A stretch of 64,000 nucleotides of DNA from positions 1 to 64,000 of the forward strand of contig NZ_RAWE01000006.1 in NCBI RefSeq assembly GCF_003611695.1. The letters run 5' to 3'. The notes beneath the pieces are model-generated. The model had not been told where the DNA came from, did no database searches, and worked only from the letters and a program-made list of their open reading frames with translations. Source of the DNA: Corallococcus carmarthensis. GTDB taxonomy: Bacteria > Myxococcota > Myxococcia > Myxococcales > Myxococcaceae. Both the position numbers and the translations under genes were made by a program. Within the stretch, counting starts at the first letter, position 1. Each line of letters starts with the position of its first letter. Positions 26,104 through 34,748 of this stretch are shown in pieces.

Positions 26104-26246
26104 ATGCGTTGGGGTTGTAGCGCCGGATGTCACGGAGAGTGAATGTTTGTTGCGGCGGACGCAACAACGGCACCGGCGTAGCAACACAGATTCGAGGGAA
26201 GCCAGAGATGGCCTGCTTCCTGCTTTTACGGGGAGTGCCGTAACCA

Positions 26247-26273
26247 TCGCACCCGGCCTTGAGCCGGGTGCGA
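26247..26273 (+). promoter_or_regulatory. strong leader hairpin before the Cys-tailed lipoprotein gene
   Basis: TCGCACCCGGC and GCCGGGTGCGA form a perfect 11-bp stem around CTTGA. It ends 29 nt before the ATG and has no T-tract, so it is probably an RNA stability or translation-control element rather than a terminator (inference). Confidence 0.5.
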
Positions 26274-26302
26274 GATCCCCGCAGCAAGAGGAGTGCCCCC
26301 AC

Positions 26303-27037
26303 ATGCTTCATCCGGCTGAGTCACACCGTGGTTCTTCCAACGGCCTGCGCGCGGTAACGCTCGCGATGCTCGCGGTCTTCACCATTCAGATCGGTTGCAG
26401 CCGTGCTCCCGAGGCCAACCCGATGACCAAGGCGCGCGAGGCCTTGGCCGAGAACATCGTCTTCAGCGACGTGGAGCCCGCGCGAGTCGTCGACGGGAGC
26501 CTGGAGCGGTTTGGCCGGCTGGGCATTGCGATGCATGACGAGGTGCCCCGTTTCATGAACTTCGTCCTGCGGCAGACGCTCGTCCGCGGCACGGATGACG
26601 CCGTCCTCGAGGTGTATGACGAGAAGACCGGGGAGCGCACCCTCTACACGGTGAACAACGAGACGGGCGACGCCTGGGTCCACCATGAAGGCGGCAAGCT
26701 GCACATGGTCTTCAACGCGGACAAGACCATCATGGTGGGTGACAAGCTGGCCGCCAACGAGGATGAAGCGGCCAAGATCCTCCTCGAGACCGGGGAACTG
26801 GACAGCGTCTCCGAGTACTCCCTGTTCACGATGATTGAAGTCATCAGCAAGTACCTTCCCGAGGACAAGACGGGGAAGGGCGGCGCCGCGGCGGTTGTCA
26901 CCCTCATCGCGGTGGGCGTCTGGTACGTGGGTTCCACCGTCGGCTGCTCCCAGCAGTACAGGCGGAACGGCTGCAGGCTCACCGGGCTGAGCAACTACTG
27001 CCGCTCGTGGTGCGCCTCGTATTGGTGCCACTGCTAG
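26303..27037 (+). CDS. lipoprotein with a regularly spaced cysteine tail (244 aa), function unknown
   Basis: The lipobox is TIQIGC. The middle region contains a YDEKTGERTLYTVNNETG / GKLHMVFNADKTIMVGDKLA beta-rich stretch. Near the C-terminus is a hydrophobic segment (AAAVVTLIAVGVWYVGSTVG) and then a tail with cysteines at residues 215, 224, 233, 237, 242 and 244; the first three are exactly nine residues apart. Such a hydrophobic helix followed by a Cys-rich tail is unusual in a lipoprotein and could be a processing or modification signal. The next two genes encode a His/Cys peptidase-like lipoprotein and an Lnt-like acyltransferase, so this protein may be their substrate (inference). Confidence 0.7.
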   Translation: MLHPAESHRGSSNGLRAVTLAMLAVFTIQIGCSRAPEANPMTKAREALAENIVFSDVEPARVVDGSLERFGRLGIAMHDEVPRFMNFVLRQTLVRGTDDAVLEVYDEKTGERTLYTVNNETGDAWVHHEGGKLHMVFNADKTIMVGDKLAANEDEAAKILLETGELDSVSEYSLFTMIEVISKYLPEDKTGKGGAAAVVTLIAVGVWYVGSTVGCSQQYRRNGCRLTGLSNYCRSWCASYWCHC

Positions 27038-27077
27038 CAGGCCTACCGGTGTTTCGAGCCAGGAACTGGAACCGTCC

Positions 27078-27752
27078 ATGACTGTGTTGGCAAGGCATTG
27101 GCTCCTGGCCCTGCTTCTGGGGGCCTGCGCGTGTCAGCAGGCCCCCGGTGTGCAGGAGCGTGTCGTGGCGATCTACTCGCGAGCGGATGTCGCCGAGTTG
27201 CAGCAGTCGCCTTGCTCCGATGGCCGCTGCCCGCATGTGGACCTCGAGGACTTCTCCTGTCCCTCTGGAGTGAGGGCCGAGGTGCTCGTGCTCAGCGGAC
27301 ACAGCCTGCCGCCGAGCTATCTCAACGCGTCCCCGGAGGACCTCGCGCGGGTGGTCCGGTGCTACCGCCCGGACCTCATCGTCCTGGATACCTGCTACGG
27401 CTTCTCAACGCCGCTGCTCACGGCGCTCGCGGAAGAGGCGCCGGGGGCCTGGGTGCTGGGCTCCACGTACAAGCTGCCCCTTGATGGGTTGCTCTATGAC
27501 GAGGGCTTCTTCCAGGCCGGGAGCCCCGAGCAGCGCGCTCGCTTCGTCCGTACGCGCTCTGGCAAGGCGCTCGAGTTGTGGCGGTTGGATGCGAAGGCCA
27601 TGGACACGGCCCTCGAAGAGGTGTCGCGCTGGGAGCCCGCGGTGCTGGAGGCCCGGTTGGCGCGCAAGCACCCCAACCTCGTGAAGGTAACGCTCCCGGG
27701 GGAGGCCACGGCGCTGGTCCCCGTTCCGCCCGAGAGGTTCCGGAAGCGATGA
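27078..27752 (+). CDS. lipoprotein with a possible clan CD (caspase/gingipain-like) His-Cys pair (224 aa)
   Basis: A signal with lipobox-like LLALLLGACAC is visible. The mature part has a hydrophobic strand ending in His75 (AEVLVLSGHSLPP) and, 30 residues later, another ending in Cys106 (PDLIVLDTCYGFSTPLL). Strand-GH followed by strand-D-x-C is the layout of clan CD cysteine peptidases (caspases, gingipains, clostripain). The overall fold is not otherwise recognised and the protein is small, so activity is uncertain. The stop codon overlaps the start of the Lnt-like gene (ATGA), implying translational coupling. Located 40 bp after the Cys-tailed lipoprotein gene. Confidence 0.65.
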   Translation: MTVLARHWLLALLLGACACQQAPGVQERVVAIYSRADVAELQQSPCSDGRCPHVDLEDFSCPSGVRAEVLVLSGHSLPPSYLNASPEDLARVVRCYRPDLIVLDTCYGFSTPLLTALAEEAPGAWVLGSTYKLPLDGLLYDEGFFQAGSPEQRARFVRTRSGKALELWRLDAKAMDTALEEVSRWEPAVLEARLARKHPNLVKVTLPGEATALVPVPPERFRKR

Positions 27753-29062
27753 GCCTGCTCCTGGCCCTGGGCTCGGGTATCGCGCTGGGCGTCGCCTTCC
27801 TGTGGACGTGGGCGCAGCCTTTGGCCTGGGTGGGCATCGCGCTGCTGGGGTGGGCGCTCCACCGCGCCAACGGCTGGCGCCAGGCCGCCGCGGCGCTGCT
27901 GCTGGCTGCGCTGGTGCGCCAGGGCGTGGCCCTGCACTGGTGGGTGGGGACGGCGGGGTTCTACACGGCCCCCTGGCTTCCTCCTCCGTTCATCGTGGCG
28001 TTTCTGGGCTGGACGGCCACGGGGGCGCTGTCCCAGGTGCCACTGCTGGCGCTGGCGGCGCTGCCCGTGAAGCGGGTGCCTCCCAGGTACTGGTTGCCGG
28101 TGGGATGGGTGCTGGGCGAGGCGGGGCTGGAGGCGTGGAGCGGCTTCTCCATGACGCACGTGCTGCATTCCCAGTGGATGCAGCCGCCAATCCTGAGGGC
28201 CGTGGGCTTCGTGGGGTGGGTGCCCACGCTGGTGCTCTGCCTGCTCGCCGCCGTGTGCGTTGGAGAGGCCGTGGCCCTGCGCTCGCGCCGCCTGTTGCTG
28301 CCGGCCGTGGGCGTCATGGTGGCCCTGGCCGCGCTGCCCCCGCTGCCCGTGGCGGACGATGCGCTCCAGGGGACGGGCGTGGTCCACATGGCATCTTCCG
28401 TGCGGGTGCCGGAGTCGGTGCCCGAGGCCACGGAGCGGCTCATCTGGCCAGAGTCCACGGTACGGGGGCTCCAGCGGGGGACCGAGGGGCGTGTGTCACG
28501 GCCGGAGGTCATCGAGGCCTTCGATGCGCGCCTGCCGGTCCCCGCCATCGCGGGGCTGACGCTCCGAACGCCCGAGGGTTTCTTCAATGCCGCCGCCGCC
28601 TTTGATGGGGACGGGCGTCTGCAGGAGACCCGAGGGAAGTCCATCCTGGTCCCCATCGGCGAGCGCTCCATCTTCGGGCTTCAGGGAAGAGGGGAGCCGC
28701 TGGTCGCAAGCCAGGCGCGACCGCTGCTGTCCCTCGCGGGGCGGAAGGTGATTCCGCTCATCTGCTACGAGGCCTTCAGCCGCGCCACCGCCTTGCGTGG
28801 ACGGGAAGCGGGAGGAGAGCTGCTCGCGGTCCTGGCCAGTGATCTGCCCCTGGCTGGAAGTCGCTTCGCCATGGACCAGGCCATCGGTGGTGTGGTGATG
28901 CGGGCGGTGGAGCTGCGCATGCCCGCGGTGCGAGCCTCGCTGGGAGGCGTCGCGGCGGTGGTGTCTTCCGACGGCCGCGTGCTGGCGCGGAGCGCACCGG
29001 GGGCGAGCAGCATCCTCACGGTGTCCCCGCCGCCGCGGAGGGTGGAGGCGACGCAGGAGTAG
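27749..29062 (+). CDS. Lnt-like membrane protein: N-terminal membrane helices plus nitrilase-fold domain (437 aa)
   Basis: About six hydrophobic segments (residues 1-200) precede a carbon-nitrogen hydrolase domain. The Glu-Lys-Cys triad is visible: Glu235 in LIWPESTVRG, Lys297 in ETRGKSILVPIGE and Cys339 in PLICYEAF. This matches apolipoprotein N-acyltransferase (Lnt), which acylates the N-terminal Cys of lipoproteins. At 437 aa it is shorter than typical Lnt (~510-540), and the loops near the triad differ, so a specialised acyltransferase or amidase is plausible. It overlaps the clan-CD-like gene by 4 bp. It probably modifies the exported lipoproteins made by this cluster (inference). It may alternatively be a divergent housekeeping lnt. 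Confidence 0.78.
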   Translation: MSLLLALGSGIALGVAFLWTWAQPLAWVGIALLGWALHRANGWRQAAAALLLAALVRQGVALHWWVGTAGFYTAPWLPPPFIVAFLGWTATGALSQVPLLALAALPVKRVPPRYWLPVGWVLGEAGLEAWSGFSMTHVLHSQWMQPPILRAVGFVGWVPTLVLCLLAAVCVGEAVALRSRRLLLPAVGVMVALAALPPLPVADDALQGTGVVHMASSVRVPESVPEATERLIWPESTVRGLQRGTEGRVSRPEVIEAFDARLPVPAIAGLTLRTPEGFFNAAAAFDGDGRLQETRGKSILVPIGERSIFGLQGRGEPLVASQARPLLSLAGRKVIPLICYEAFSRATALRGREAGGELLAVLASDLPLAGSRFAMDQAIGGVVMRAVELRMPAVRASLGGVAAVVSSDGRVLARSAPGASSILTVSPPPRRVEATQE

Positions 29063-29123
29063 GCCCGGTCCTCTTGGGCATGCGCCAGTGCTCGGGATGT
29101 CGGTGTTCACGGGGGCAGGCTGC

Positions 29124-29765
29124 TCAGCTCCGGGCGGCCGGCGGCGGCATGGGGGGCGCGGTGCGCTGCCACGCCTCCAGCTCCTGCACGCGCCCCAGCC
29201 AGGCCCGGAGGTTCGCGTAGCCTTCGAGGGGCAGGCGCGCCGGGCCCGCGAGGGCGAACGACGCGGCGAGCGAGAGGTCCGCGAGCGTCAGGCGCTCCTG
29301 CGTGACCCACGTCCTGCCCGCCAGGTGCGAGTCCAGCACGGGCGCGGTCTGCGCGAAGAGGGCCTCGCCGCGCGCGACCTCGGCGGGGTCCGGCGGCCCG
29401 CGGCCGGTGCGCTGCTTCACGAAGTTCTCCTGGACGAGCACGGTGTTCGCCGGGGCCATGTGGGACGAGCACCAGAACAGCCAGCGGTTCACATCGGCGC
29501 GGCCCTGCGCGTCCGTCGGGAGCAGGGTCTGCCCCGGGGTCTTCTCGGCGAGGTACACCATGATGGCGCGCGACTCCCAGAGCACGAAGCCGCCGTCGTC
29601 CAGGACGGGGACGCGCCCGTTGGGGTTGATGCCCAGGTACGACGCCTCGCGCTGCTTGCCCGTGGTGAGGTCCACCACGATGCGCTCGAGGGGAATGTCG
29701 AGGTGGGCGGCCACGAGCAGCACGCGGCGCGAGTTTCCGGACAGGGGGTGGAAGTAGAGCTTCAA
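29124..29765 (-). CDS. glutathione S-transferase family protein (213 aa)
   Basis: The N-terminal thioredoxin-like domain is clear: LKLYFHPLSGNSRRVLLVAA, then NPNGRVPVLDDGGFVLWESR with the conserved cis-Pro (RVPVL) and the ES pair that contacts glutathione. The C-terminal helical domain follows (WVTQERLTLADLSLAASFAL, matching the D-in-helix motif of GST-C). It probably conjugates glutathione or acts as a peroxidase on small electrophiles; substrate unknown. The start is TTG 29763-29765, preceded by GGAGG; the leader matches that of the DUF3455 gene. It stands alone, convergent with the Lnt-like gene. Confidence 0.88.
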   Translation of the reverse strand: MKLYFHPLSGNSRRVLLVAAHLDIPLERIVVDLTTGKQREASYLGINPNGRVPVLDDGGFVLWESRAIMVYLAEKTPGQTLLPTDAQGRADVNRWLFWCSSHMAPANTVLVQENFVKQRTGRGPPDPAEVARGEALFAQTAPVLDSHLAGRTWVTQERLTLADLSLAASFALAGPARLPLEGYANLRAWLGRVQELEAWQRTAPPMPPPAARS

Positions 29766-29830
29766 GACGGACCTCCAGGACGGCACGGGTGAAGGAGGAG
29801 GACCTATCCACCCGGCGTGACAAGGGACTG

Positions 29831-30013
29831 TCAGGTATCGTCGGGGCACGGCTTCAGGACGTACCCGTCCCCCAGCGCATCCCAGTGGGGCAGGCGCAGT
29901 GCATCCCCGGGCGCGGAGAGCCCCGCGACCTCGCCCAGGGCCGCGCCGGTCTCCAGGTCGAAGAAGCGCGTCACCGGGTGTGCCGCATGCGGCGGGGTGA
30001 TGCGTTCAATCCC
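29831..30013 (-). pseudogene. C-terminal gene relic
   Basis: A minus-strand frame of ~60 codons reads PVTRFFDLETGAALGEVAGL and PHWDALGDGYVLKPCPDDT before its stop at 29831. It looks like the end of a repeat (FDLxTG resembles a WD/propeller strand) but has no beginning; upstream lies the hairpin at 30023. Not a functional gene as it stands. Confidence 0.35.
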
Positions 30014-30022
30014 GCTCCTGCC

Positions 30023-30050
30023 GCCGCCCCGGAGGTCCCCCCGGGGCGGC
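30023..30050 (-). terminator. hairpin downstream of the esterase operon
   Basis: GCCGCCCCGG and CCGGGGCGGC form a perfect 10-bp stem with an 8-nt loop, beginning 10 nt after the stop codon of the leftward PHB-depolymerase-type gene. There is no T-tract, as is common in very GC-rich genomes. Confidence 0.6.
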
Positions 30051-30059
30051 GTGCGGGGA

Positions 30060-31943
30060 CTACGGGGTGTAGACGACGGTGAGCGTGGCGTTCGCACCGT
30101 CCTTCACGAAGAGGTAGGCCGTCGCCGCGGGATTCTGGGCGAAGCGCAGGCGCAGCTGCGTCCGGCCCCGCGTGTTGACGGCGGACGTCCCCGCCCCCGC
30201 GAAGTCCGTGGAGCGGACGGTGCCCGCGGTGAACTTCGCGACGCCCGCCACGGCGCTCGCGGTCGCGGGGGCGGCCCAGTCGCCCGTCTCCGTCGCGGCC
30301 GCGTTGAAGGTGCCCGTGGCCACGTCGATGACGAGCGTGTTGCCCGCGGGGCTGGCCCAGGGGTCTCCGGAGCCGGATGAGTAGGAGAGGGTCAGGAACG
30401 CCTGGGTGATGCTGGCGGTGTCCGGCAGGCTGGACGTGTCGAACGACAGCAGGGAGCGGTTGTGCTTGCCGTCCACCCCTCGTCCGAGCGCCAGGCCCGT
30501 GAGCGTCCCGAGCTCCGCCGCGCTCCCGTCCGCGTTCGCCTTCACGTAGCCATCCTCCGCCGCGATGCTGGTGAAGCTGACCGTCGTCGGCGTCGTCCCG
30601 CTGTTGCTCACCGTGACGGACGTGTCCGCGTCCAGCGCGGAGTTCCCCGCCGCATCGAACGCCCGGGCCCCCAGCACATGCGAGCCATTGGCGGCCGTCG
30701 TGGTGTTCCAGCTGAACGCATGGGGCGCCGTGCTGGCCGTGCCCACGAGGTTCCCATCCACGTAGAAGTCCACCCGCGTGACGCCGACATTGTCGGAAGC
30801 GCTCGCGGTCACCGTCGCCGTGCCACTCACCGTGGCGCCGGAGACGGGCGCCGTCACGTTCACCGTGGGCGCAGTGGTGTCATCCGGAGGAGTGCTGGCT
30901 TCCGTGAGCCCGAAGAAGAGCGCCTGGTGATACACACCACAGAGGTTCACGTCGGACTGGTATGCGCCCGTCGCGCCACAGGCGGTGCTGCTCCCAGGAA
31001 AGCTGTACTGCGGATCCACCGGGATAGCGTGACCCATGCCGGTGATTTCATAGGTCTCCACCAGCGCCGTGCCCGCGCTGTCCCGGTACACCTTGTGCGG
31101 GAAGCCCCCCACGGTGTCCGTCGTGTCCGGCGTCTGGTCGATGCCGTGCACCTGGGTCCACTGCTTCATGGACTCGGTGAGGTTGGAGGGCCTCACCGTG
31201 AAGTCACTCGTGCCATGCCAGATGGAGACGCGCGGCCGGGCACCCGTGTAGCCCGGGTATGCGTTGCGCACGAGGTCCGCCCACGCCTCGGGCGTCTTGC
31301 TGACGCCGGGGCTCATGCATGTGAAGCCCTCGTTCATGGAGTTGGCGCACCGGTATGGACCGCCCGAGTTGATGGCGCCCGCCGCGAAGACGTCCGGGTA
31401 GGTGGCCAGCATGGCGGGAACCATGAAGCCTCCCGCGGAGAAACCCGTGACGAACACCCGCGCCGGGTCGATGGAATAGGCGGCCTTCATGGCGTCCACC
31501 ATCTGCTTGATGGACAGCGCCTCACCCGCGCCGCGCGCGATGTCCCCCGGCTCGAACCAGTTGAAGCAGCTGGTGGGGTTGTTGCTGCTCGGCTGCTGCG
31601 CGTAGACGACGTAGAACTTGTAGACGTTCGACGCCGCGGTCCACCCAGCGGGCTCGATGCCCGCGGCACTCTGCGTGCACCCGTGCAACACCACCACCAG
31701 CGGTGCATTGGCCGGCATGCCCGCGGGCACCTGCCGGAACATCTGGAGGTTGCCAGGGTTGGACCCGAAGCCCGTCACCTGCGTCAGCCCCTGCTCCACC
31801 TGCTCGACCTGGGGGACGCCGGTGTCCGGCGCTTCGGCTCCCAGCGGACCGCAGCCTGCAGTCGCCGCGATGGCCAACGCCGCGACGCGAAACCAGGGGA
31901 CGTGCGTGAACCACCCAAGACGACGAATGCCTCGACCGTGCAT
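30060..31943 (-). CDS. secreted PHB-depolymerase-type esterase with Ig and C-terminal carbohydrate-binding-like domains (627 aa)
   Basis: N-terminal signal with lipobox-like AATAGC. Residues ~55-350 form an esterase of the LpqC/PHB depolymerase family: oxyanion loop VVVLHGCTQSAAG, lipase box VTGFSAGG (nucleophile Ser), Asp in WHGTSDFTV and His in GMGHAIPVDP. An Ig-like domain follows (PTVNVTAPVSGATVSG to DNVGVTRVDFYVDGNLVGT), then a C-terminal module (LALGRGVDGKHNRSLLSFDT) resembling CBM96/DNRLRE surface-binding domains. It should hydrolyse extracellular polyesters or acetylated/feruloylated polysaccharide. It is the last gene of the four-gene leftward operon starting at 35369. Confidence 0.86.
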   Translation of the reverse strand: MHGRGIRRLGWFTHVPWFRVAALAIAATAGCGPLGAEAPDTGVPQVEQVEQGLTQVTGFGSNPGNLQMFRQVPAGMPANAPLVVVLHGCTQSAAGIEPAGWTAASNVYKFYVVYAQQPSSNNPTSCFNWFEPGDIARGAGEALSIKQMVDAMKAAYSIDPARVFVTGFSAGGFMVPAMLATYPDVFAAGAINSGGPYRCANSMNEGFTCMSPGVSKTPEAWADLVRNAYPGYTGARPRVSIWHGTSDFTVRPSNLTESMKQWTQVHGIDQTPDTTDTVGGFPHKVYRDSAGTALVETYEITGMGHAIPVDPQYSFPGSSTACGATGAYQSDVNLCGVYHQALFFGLTEASTPPDDTTAPTVNVTAPVSGATVSGTATVTASASDNVGVTRVDFYVDGNLVGTASTAPHAFSWNTTTAANGSHVLGARAFDAAGNSALDADTSVTVSNSGTTPTTVSFTSIAAEDGYVKANADGSAAELGTLTGLALGRGVDGKHNRSLLSFDTSSLPDTASITQAFLTLSYSSGSGDPWASPAGNTLVIDVATGTFNAAATETGDWAAPATASAVAGVAKFTAGTVRSTDFAGAGTSAVNTRGRTQLRLRFAQNPAATAYLFVKDGANATLTVVYTP

Positions 31944-31992
31944 GGTGCCTCCCTGGCCGCCACGGGGGAGGAGGGTGGGCGGCCGAGTTCAT

Positions 31993-33045
31993 TCAGGGTT
32001 CGGGTGCCCCGGCCACCGGCAAGCTCTTGAGGAACGCCTCCAGCGCCGCGTTGAACGGCACCGGGCAGTCGAGCTGCACCGTGTGGCCACACCCTTCCAG
32101 TCCCACCAGCTTCGAGCCCGGGATGCGCGCGTGGCCGTATTCGAAGATGTCCCGCGGGAAGCCACCGTGCAGGAACGGGTTGGGAATCAGGCGGTCCGCT
32201 TCCCCGAAGATGATGATGCTGGGGGCGGTGATGCGGTGGAGGTTGTCGCGCACGAAGTCGTCGTTGGCGAGCCCCCGCACCGAGCGCACGTTGGCATAGG
32301 CATACGCGTCGAACTCGGGCGACTTCGCCAGCCGCACGCGCTCCTCGATGAGCCACTCCAGCTCCGGCCGCCAGTGCTGGAAGTTGGCCTGCCGCACGCT
32401 GCCCCGGATGCCGTATTCGGGTGCGGACTTGATGAACTCCGTGCTCATCACCCGCGCGAACCAGTCCTTCTCCTTCTGGGAGAACTTCTCGAAGCCCGCG
32501 GGCGACACCAGCACCACCCCCGAGGGCTCGTCCGGGTAGCGGATGGCGTACGACAGCGCCGTCTGCCCTCCCATGGAGTGGCCCACCAGGATGGGATGCT
32601 CGACGCCCAGGCTCCGCGTCAGCTCACGCACCGCGTCCGCCATGGCCTCCATGGTGTACGGAAAGGAGCCGGGCTTGTCGGACTTGCCATACCCGGGCAG
32701 GTCCACCGCGACGACGTGGTAGCCCGCACGCTGGAGCGCGTCGAACTGCGCGCTCCAGAACTTCAGGTAGCTGCCCAGGCCATGGATGAGCACCACGGTG
32801 CGCGCGCCGGGCGCGGCGGGCAGCTCCACGTAGGCCATCTCCGGTACGCGCGCCATGCCGTAGGTGGCCGCCGTCTCGGGGAGGGCCAGCCGCTTCAGCG
32901 GCCAGGGCTCCTTCGCCCCGGGCGACGCGTAGTCCAGGTCCTGGAACGCCAGCGGCGGCGCGCTGGCGTACGAGCGCACGCAGCCGGTGGAGGAACCCAG
33001 CCCCGCCACGAGCAGCAGGGCCTTGAGGGCGCGGAAGGGGCTCAT
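31993..33045 (-). CDS. alpha/beta-hydrolase lipoprotein (350 aa)
   Basis: Lipobox GLGSSTGC, then an alpha/beta hydrolase: VVLIHGLGSYLKFW (oxyanion region), VVAVDLPGYGKSDKP, LVGHSMGGQTAL (nucleophile elbow GHSMGG), late Asp in IIFGEADRLIPN and His in LEGCGHTVQLD, giving a complete Ser-Asp-His triad. Probably a periplasmic or outer-membrane lipase/esterase acting on the products released by the secreted esterase encoded next (inference). ATG at 33043-33045 lies 2 bp after the stop of the porin-like gene, so translation is coupled. Confidence 0.87.
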   Translation of the reverse strand: MSPFRALKALLLVAGLGSSTGCVRSYASAPPLAFQDLDYASPGAKEPWPLKRLALPETAATYGMARVPEMAYVELPAAPGARTVVLIHGLGSYLKFWSAQFDALQRAGYHVVAVDLPGYGKSDKPGSFPYTMEAMADAVRELTRSLGVEHPILVGHSMGGQTALSYAIRYPDEPSGVVLVSPAGFEKFSQKEKDWFARVMSTEFIKSAPEYGIRGSVRQANFQHWRPELEWLIEERVRLAKSPEFDAYAYANVRSVRGLANDDFVRDNLHRITAPSIIIFGEADRLIPNPFLHGGFPRDIFEYGHARIPGSKLVGLEGCGHTVQLDCPVPFNAALEAFLKSLPVAGAPEP

Positions 33046-33047
33046 GG

Positions 33048-34688
33048 TCAGAACGCGTACCAGGTGAAGGTGGTGAAGGCGGCGAAGGGGTTGTTCTTCA
33101 CCGTCGTGGAGCCGTCATAGAAGGCGCCGCGGAACAGGTAGCCGGCGTGCAGGCCCACCGTCATGAGGTAGCGGATGGTGTAACGCACCTCCGCGTTCAC
33201 CTCGGCGCCAATGAACCGCCCCCGCCGCACGGCCGGTTCCCAGCGCGGCGGGCTCGCCCCCGAGTTGGCCAGACCCGTGGCCAGCTTGAGGTTGAGCGTG
33301 TTGGGGATGACGTCCCACGCCGCGCTCGCGATGCCGGTGCGCAGGCCGTAGCCCTGGTTGGAGATGTCCGTCACCGCGCCCGTGTAGTTGTTCACGGTGC
33401 TGGTGAAGGGGAACAGCAGCAGCATCTTGTGGTTGAACCACACCGAGCCGGGCAGGCCGTACTGGTTGAGCGTGAAGGCGCCCGTGTAGCGGTCGTCATC
33501 CAGGTTGCTGTCGCCGGTGGTGAACATGCCCTCCAGCGTGACCAGGTCCGCCGGGCCGCGGCCCCACTGGTAGAGCACCTCCAGGTTCGCGGACAGGCCG
33601 GAGATGTCCACCTTCTTGTTGAACGTGGTGTCCGCGCGGTCGCTCGTGTAGCTGCCACCGTTGTACATGACGAATCCGGAAGCGGCGAGGCGCCCCGCGC
33701 GGAAGTCGATGTTGTGGTGGAAGTTGGCGCCCAGCCAGAAGACGTTGCCCGTGGGCCGCTCGATGTTGAAGCGCGGGGTGCCGACGAACGGGGAGAGGCC
33801 CGTGGACGAAGGCCCGCTCTTCACGATGCCTTCGAAGGCATACGCGTCCCCCTTCGTGTCATCGCGCAGGTACCAGGCGGACAGGCCGATGTTCGTCCCG
33901 GGCTGCACGGGGTAGGCGTAGTCCGCGGTGAGCAGGTAGACGAACTTCAGGCGCGGGTCGTCCCGCGTCGCCTTGTCCGCCTGGGCGCTGCCCAGAGGCA
34001 GGAGGCTCAGTTTGGAAAGCCCCTTGTAGTTGCTGTAGAGCGACAGGCCCGTGGCGTCGCTGCCAATGAACGCCAGCTTGTAACCCGTGCGGACGATGTC
34101 GTTGAGCGGCGAGCGCGTCGGGTCGAAGATGGAGTCGTAGACCGGCTGCGTGCCGATGAGCAGCGTGAGCCGGGCCGGGTTGCGCGTGGGATAGACCGCG
34201 ACGTTGACGTTCTTCGTCTGGATGTTGACCTGGTCCGCGTTGAAGCCGCCGCCCTCGTTCTGCTGCGAGGCATTGGCGGCGCGGCCCCAGAGGTAGTCCA
34301 CCTCGAACTGGGCGCGGAAGGACGCCAGCCCGTCCGCGAAGGACGGGCTGTACTCCAGCACGGGGATCCAGCGCTGCTCCACGTAGAACGCCGAGCGCCC
34401 CGGTTCCACGCGGACGGAGCTGCCGGACAGCGAGCCGATGGGCCCCAGCGACACGCCCTTGAGGCCCGCGGGGTCGCCCACGCTGTTGGTCACCGACAGC
34501 CGGGTGAAGAAGTAGTTGATGAGGACGAACTCGCGAGGCTTCGCGTCCTCCTCGCGGTTTTTCTCATCCAACCAATCGCCGTAATAGAGGCCCGGCACCG
34601 TGGTGCCTTGCCCCGCCGCCGGCAGCGCCAGCCCCAGCACGAGCGCCACCGCGCCCAAGCGCGCCGCGCCCAACCACCCTCCCGACAT
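33048..34688 (-). CDS. outer-membrane beta-barrel (porin/alginate-export-like) protein (546 aa)
   Basis: Signal peptide ALVLGLALPAAGQG. The mature protein has repeated amphipathic strands of 9-11 residues (RFNIERPTGNVFWLGANFHH; GRLAASGFVMYNGGSYTSDR; LNLKLATGLANSG) and ends with …TFTWYAF, the aromatic last residue typical of outer-membrane proteins. No TonB box or plug is seen, so passive uptake or a structural role is likely. The start chosen is ATG 34686-34688 with GAGGT close upstream; a GTG two codons earlier is possible. Sits between a small lipoprotein and two esterases, so it may import the hydrolysis products (inference). Confidence 0.72.
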   Translation of the reverse strand: MSGGWLGAARLGAVALVLGLALPAAGQGTTVPGLYYGDWLDEKNREEDAKPREFVLINYFFTRLSVTNSVGDPAGLKGVSLGPIGSLSGSSVRVEPGRSAFYVEQRWIPVLEYSPSFADGLASFRAQFEVDYLWGRAANASQQNEGGGFNADQVNIQTKNVNVAVYPTRNPARLTLLIGTQPVYDSIFDPTRSPLNDIVRTGYKLAFIGSDATGLSLYSNYKGLSKLSLLPLGSAQADKATRDDPRLKFVYLLTADYAYPVQPGTNIGLSAWYLRDDTKGDAYAFEGIVKSGPSSTGLSPFVGTPRFNIERPTGNVFWLGANFHHNIDFRAGRLAASGFVMYNGGSYTSDRADTTFNKKVDISGLSANLEVLYQWGRGPADLVTLEGMFTTGDSNLDDDRYTGAFTLNQYGLPGSVWFNHKMLLLFPFTSTVNNYTGAVTDISNQGYGLRTGIASAAWDVIPNTLNLKLATGLANSGASPPRWEPAVRRGRFIGAEVNAEVRYTIRYLMTVGLHAGYLFRGAFYDGSTTVKNNPFAAFTTFTWYAF

Positions 34689-34748
34689 AGACACCTCACC
34701 CTGATGGATTGCCGTGAGGGCGGTTCGCGCCCACCGTCCGCCGTGCGA

